Source: Adineta vaga
Taxonomy: Eukaryota > Rotifera
Direction: 5' to 3'
Length of the DNA: 64,000 nt
Assembly: GCA_021613535.1 (NCBI GenBank)
Contig: CP075495.1
Span: 12,276,001-12,340,000 of the forward strand
In this document: positions 60,615-64,000 of the stretch, piece by piece
Layout of the letters: each line of letters opens with the position of its first letter
Position numbering within the stretch: position 1 is the first letter of the stretch
Program-made: the position numbers and the translations under genes
The notes under the pieces: model-generated
What the model was told of the DNA's origin: nothing
The model's input: the letters and a program-made list of their open reading frames with translations, nothing else
The model's database searches: none

Positions 60615-63580
60615 ATGGCTGGATTCATTCGTTATAAATTTTCATTTATGTCACTTGTATTTCATCGTACTCGTTTAAAATCTCGTTATATTCTCTCGAT
60701 ATTCGTTGGTCTTTCTCTTGGTTTTCTTTTAAGTCTAGCATGTTTACCACTGATGAGTGTTTGTGATAATCCACTTTCAATCTTTTCGGAACCATTTTCA
60801 TCGTCATTAAATCTTCATCTTCTCAATGAAACATTTTCATTTCGTGATCCATTTCGAATATTAAGTCGACAAGCACGTTCAGTTGTTGATGTTACACTTG
60901 TGGATTATGGAAGTCAAGATTATGAACCACGAATACAACCAGTACCATCGCGATATAACAATTTAACGAATCAATCTCTACCAACATCAACACAAACATT
61001 GAATACACCGAAAGTCACTCGACCACGTTATATAGCGGATGAATTAGGTATACGAGAAAAAGTTCTTGTAGCGATATTAACTGATACAAATCGTTTGAAT
61101 ACATTCGCGTTTTTTCTCAATCAAACATTACAAAATTACGTGAACCGTTTGTTATTTTTTGTTGATGAAGATATTCATGATTTTCCTCGAAGTATGGAAG
61201 TTATTTCAATACATGATAAAAAGACCTATTTAAAACCTTTCTATGTATTAAAATATCTCGCAGAAAAAATGATTAAATCATATGATTGGTTTGTTCTTAT
61301 GCCCGATAATACATACGTACGCGGTTTTAAAGTAGGTTCAAAGACAAAAAAATCATATAAATGCATTTGTCTATTTTGATATATTATTGTTCTAGTTAAA
61401 TGAATTATTAAATCATATTAGTATTAGTCAAGATTTATATATGGGACAATCATTCGATGATGTTCATGCTGTCTATTGTTATTTTGGTTCAGGAATAATT
61501 CTATCCGGTGTAAGTCATTTTGAACTTCTATTGAATAAGTATTATGTAGACGTTATTGTTTGTAAAGTATAGAATACGGAATATTTGTTCTCTAAGTAAA
61601 GAAAGAAATCGATATGAAAGAAAATGTTATTTGAGAAAAATGAATTGAATATCAAATTCATCGTTTTCTTTTCTTTTCTTTTCTAGACTGTACTTCGAAA
61701 AGTCCTTGATGAAATTGACTGGTGTACAAATAATGCATATTCACAGGATCAAACTGATAATATTGGAAGATGTATACTAAAAGCAGCGAAAATACCGTGT
61801 GTAAATACAGCAAGTGTAAGTCTAAATCAAAATATTATTTGAGAGTTTCGATGTTTTGTTTTGTTTTATTTTTTCAAAAAATAGAATTATAAATTTAATG
61901 CATATGTTAATTATCGTTTTGAATTCGATACGGATATTGAAAGATTATCAAGAAAAGAAGAATTTAATCAAACATTAACAGTACATCCAATAAATGATTT
62001 AGAAACAATGCTTAAACTTCAAAAGTAAAAGAAATTCTTTCTCGACATTGATTGAGAAGAATTCGAATTTGATTATTTAGATATTTTAATCAAGTTGAAA
62101 TCGATGAAATGACAAGAAGTATATCAAAATATGAAGAAAGTATTGATAATCTTTCATGTTATGCACCAGAAGGTTGTGGAAATATTCCCTGGCCAGTTGG
62201 TGTACCACCACCCTTCAAACCATCATCACGTTTTGATGTACTTCGTTGGGATTATTTCAATGAAACACATCTTTATTTAAAGACAGATTTAGATGTTATC
62301 GATCGAATGAAACGTAAATAGAAATTGAATAATCTTTTTCTTTTCATTATCTTTTCCTTTGAATTATTTCAGCGGATGATTATCAAGATGTTCATGAAGT
62401 GATTGAACATGCTATCGAACAACTACAAAAGAAATATGGAATTCAGTAGGATTGTTTTTCAAATCAATGAATCTATCATTCAACTTGCTTTTTTTATTTA
62501 TTTTTAATTAGATTGAAATTTCGAAAATTGCTTAATGGTTATCGACAATTTGATCCAACACGTGGTACACATTATATTATCGATCTGTCAGTTACTGATG
62601 CAAATAATATCGAATATATAAAACGTGCAGAATTAATGCGACCATTAGGTGAGATCTCTATTGTTCAATCTGTTCACTATATTGCATTCTTTTCTTCAGG
62701 TCTGGTAGAAATTGTTCCAATGCCATTTGTTACTGAATCAACTAAAATCTTTCTTATTCTACCGATTTATTCGGATGAACAATCAACGGCAATACGTTTT
62801 CTTCGTCATGCAAATAGAACATTATTTGATAAAGAAACGCCTGATAAATTCGAATTACTTCTTGTACATCTTGTTACGACAAAACAAGAATTTTCTCAAA
62901 CACAAAAATGGTTTCAAAATATCCGTCATGAAGTTGATTTAATACATCATTCAAGAAATCAATTACTCATTTCATATCATACGATTCTTCTTCCATCATC
63001 ATCAGTCAATTCTTATACACATTCAACATATGTTTTAGATTATTTCGAAACAAAACTTCGTGGAAATTCACTTGTCTTTCTAACAAATTCTTATGTGAAT
63101 ATTGAATCGGATTTTTTAAATCGTTGTCGTTTAAATGTTATTGAAAATGTACAAATCTTTTTCCCAATTGCTTTCTATCAATATCATCCACATATTATTG
63201 CACGAACACATCATTTAACAGATAATTCAACAATTGAATTACATAAATCACATGGTTGGTTTAATTCTTATGCCTTCAATCACATGGGTTTTTATATGAA
63301 TGATTATATCAAATTGAAAAAATTACTTCTATCGAGAAATATTTCATTAATATCAGAAAATCTCTATGATTTATTTATTGAATTTACTGATTTAAACATG
63401 TTACGTGCACCAGATCAATCATTACGTGTTCATTATCATCCAATCAAATGTGATTCAATAAAACAATCGAATACAAATGAATGGAATCGATGTTTAAAAC
63501 AGAAAGAAAAAGGTTTCGCATCACGTAGTCAATTAGCAATGATTATTATTGAAAATGAACAAAAGATTAAAGGAGAATGA
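60615..63580 (+). CDS. CHPF: Chondroitin polymerising factor (CHPF)-like Golgi protein
   Basis: Exons 60615-61331, 61396-61509, 61687-61815, 61885-62024, 62081-62313, 62373-62445, 62512-62648 and 62700-63580 total 2424 nt, 807 residues (human CHPF about 775). Type II membrane protein: short basic cytosolic start, TM helix YILSIFVGLSLGFLLSLACL, lumenal domains. Landmarks match CHPF: RPRYIADELGIREKVLVAILT, DWFVLMPDNTYVRG, SRFDVLRWDYF, NGYRQFDPTRGTHYIIDL, SDFLNRCRLNV and the end SRSQLAMIIIENEQ. Both nucleotide-sugar DxD sites are replaced (MPDNTY and LTNSYVNIESD), as in CHPF and unlike CHSY, so it should be the partner that activates the chondroitin synthase rather than the main polymerase. The 51 nt intron 62649-62699 has no stop and would read through if retained. 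Confidence 0.9.
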
Positions 63581-64000
63581 TCGAATTTTTCTAGCGTTTT
63601 ATATTTGTAATATTTATTATGTTTTATTGTTTATTAACTCTTTATAATAAGATATATAACGAGGTTTTCTGTTTGGAAGTTCTTTCGTGCTTACAGAAGA
63701 GATTGAATCATTGATCGAAAAATGCATTAATCTATTCCTGTGTTTATAAACAAATGTAAATCATGATCTAGTCAATGTGTAAAAAAGTTTTATAAAAATT
63801 TGTTTACAAAACAAAACGATGAGCGTAACAATAGAGAAGAAAAGAAAGGAAAATTTTTATCGGCAACAGACACATTTAGGAAATCGATAATTGAAAAGAA
63901 GAAGAAGAAATTTGTTCGAATGTTTGTTTTTGTTTTCTAGTCGTATTCTTTCTTCTTCAATTTATCATCAAATCAAATTTGAGCGTGAGAAGATAATAAA
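63581..64000. other. 3' flank of CHPF, no gene seen
   Basis: 420 nt AT-rich sequence after the CHPF stop, holding its 3' UTR. Nothing else recognised before the window ends. Confidence 0.6.

Overview
The window is AT-rich nuclear DNA of an invertebrate animal. Genes are intron-rich, with most introns about 45-60 nt, GT..AG ends and strong poly-pyrimidine acceptors. Orthologues of deeply conserved animal genes (akirin, PIK3C2, WDR45, CDKL5, TEX9, FTCD, COG7, DRC1, actin, CHPF) sit beside families that are unusually abundant in bdelloid rotifers: an ADP-ribosyltransferase-like/TPR fusion, a wax-ester-synthase-like acyltransferase and an NHL-repeat propeller. A bdelloid rotifer is my best guess. 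That placement is inference, not proof.

Layout. 1-0.8 kb: last exon of an unrecognised Ser/Pro-rich protein (+). 3-3.5 kb: akirin (-). 5.5-13.3 kb: class II PI3-kinase followed 345 nt later by the PI3P-binding propeller WDR45/WIPI4 (+,+). 14-19.9 kb: CDKL5-like kinase, then TEX9 328 nt later (+,+). 21-23.3 kb: FTCD (+), convergent with an intronless Mab-21-like gene (-, 23.3-24.8 kb). 25.9-29 kb: membrane-anchored WSD-type acyltransferase (-). 29-32.8 kb: gene-poor, microsatellite-rich. 32.8-33.8 kb: NTPCR NTPase (-). 34.7-39.5 kb: kinectin/p180-like ER coiled-coil protein (-). 40.6-42.8 kb: sialin-like SLC17 transporter (+). 43-52 kb: minus-strand series COG7, DRC1, C19orf12-like in transcription order, with an NHL-propeller gene nested on the opposite strand inside a 1.9 kb COG7 intron. 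53.2-53.6 kb: small orphan ORF (-). 54.6-55.9 kb: actin (+). 56.2-58.6 kb: ART-like/TPR gene (-). 60.6-63.6 kb: chondroitin polymerising factor (+).

Themes. (1) Several same-strand neighbours are separated by only about 230-345 nt, and the downstream start codons sit 0-18 nt behind a splice-acceptor-like site. This fits spliced-leader trans-splicing of polycistronic transcripts, a process known in rotifers. One pair joins a PI3-kinase to a PI3P effector, another joins two cilium/centrosome-associated proteins. (2) Two enzyme-family genes appear to have lost catalytic residues: the acyltransferase has HPxxxDG in place of HHxxxDG, and the ART-like protein lacks the STS and ExE elements. CHPF lacks DxD as its family normally does. 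(3) No confident transposon, CRISPR, rRNA or tRNA gene was found by eye. Splice coordinates for PIK3C2, WDR45, actin and CHPF were checked to give an uninterrupted reading frame; other exon boundaries were checked locally.
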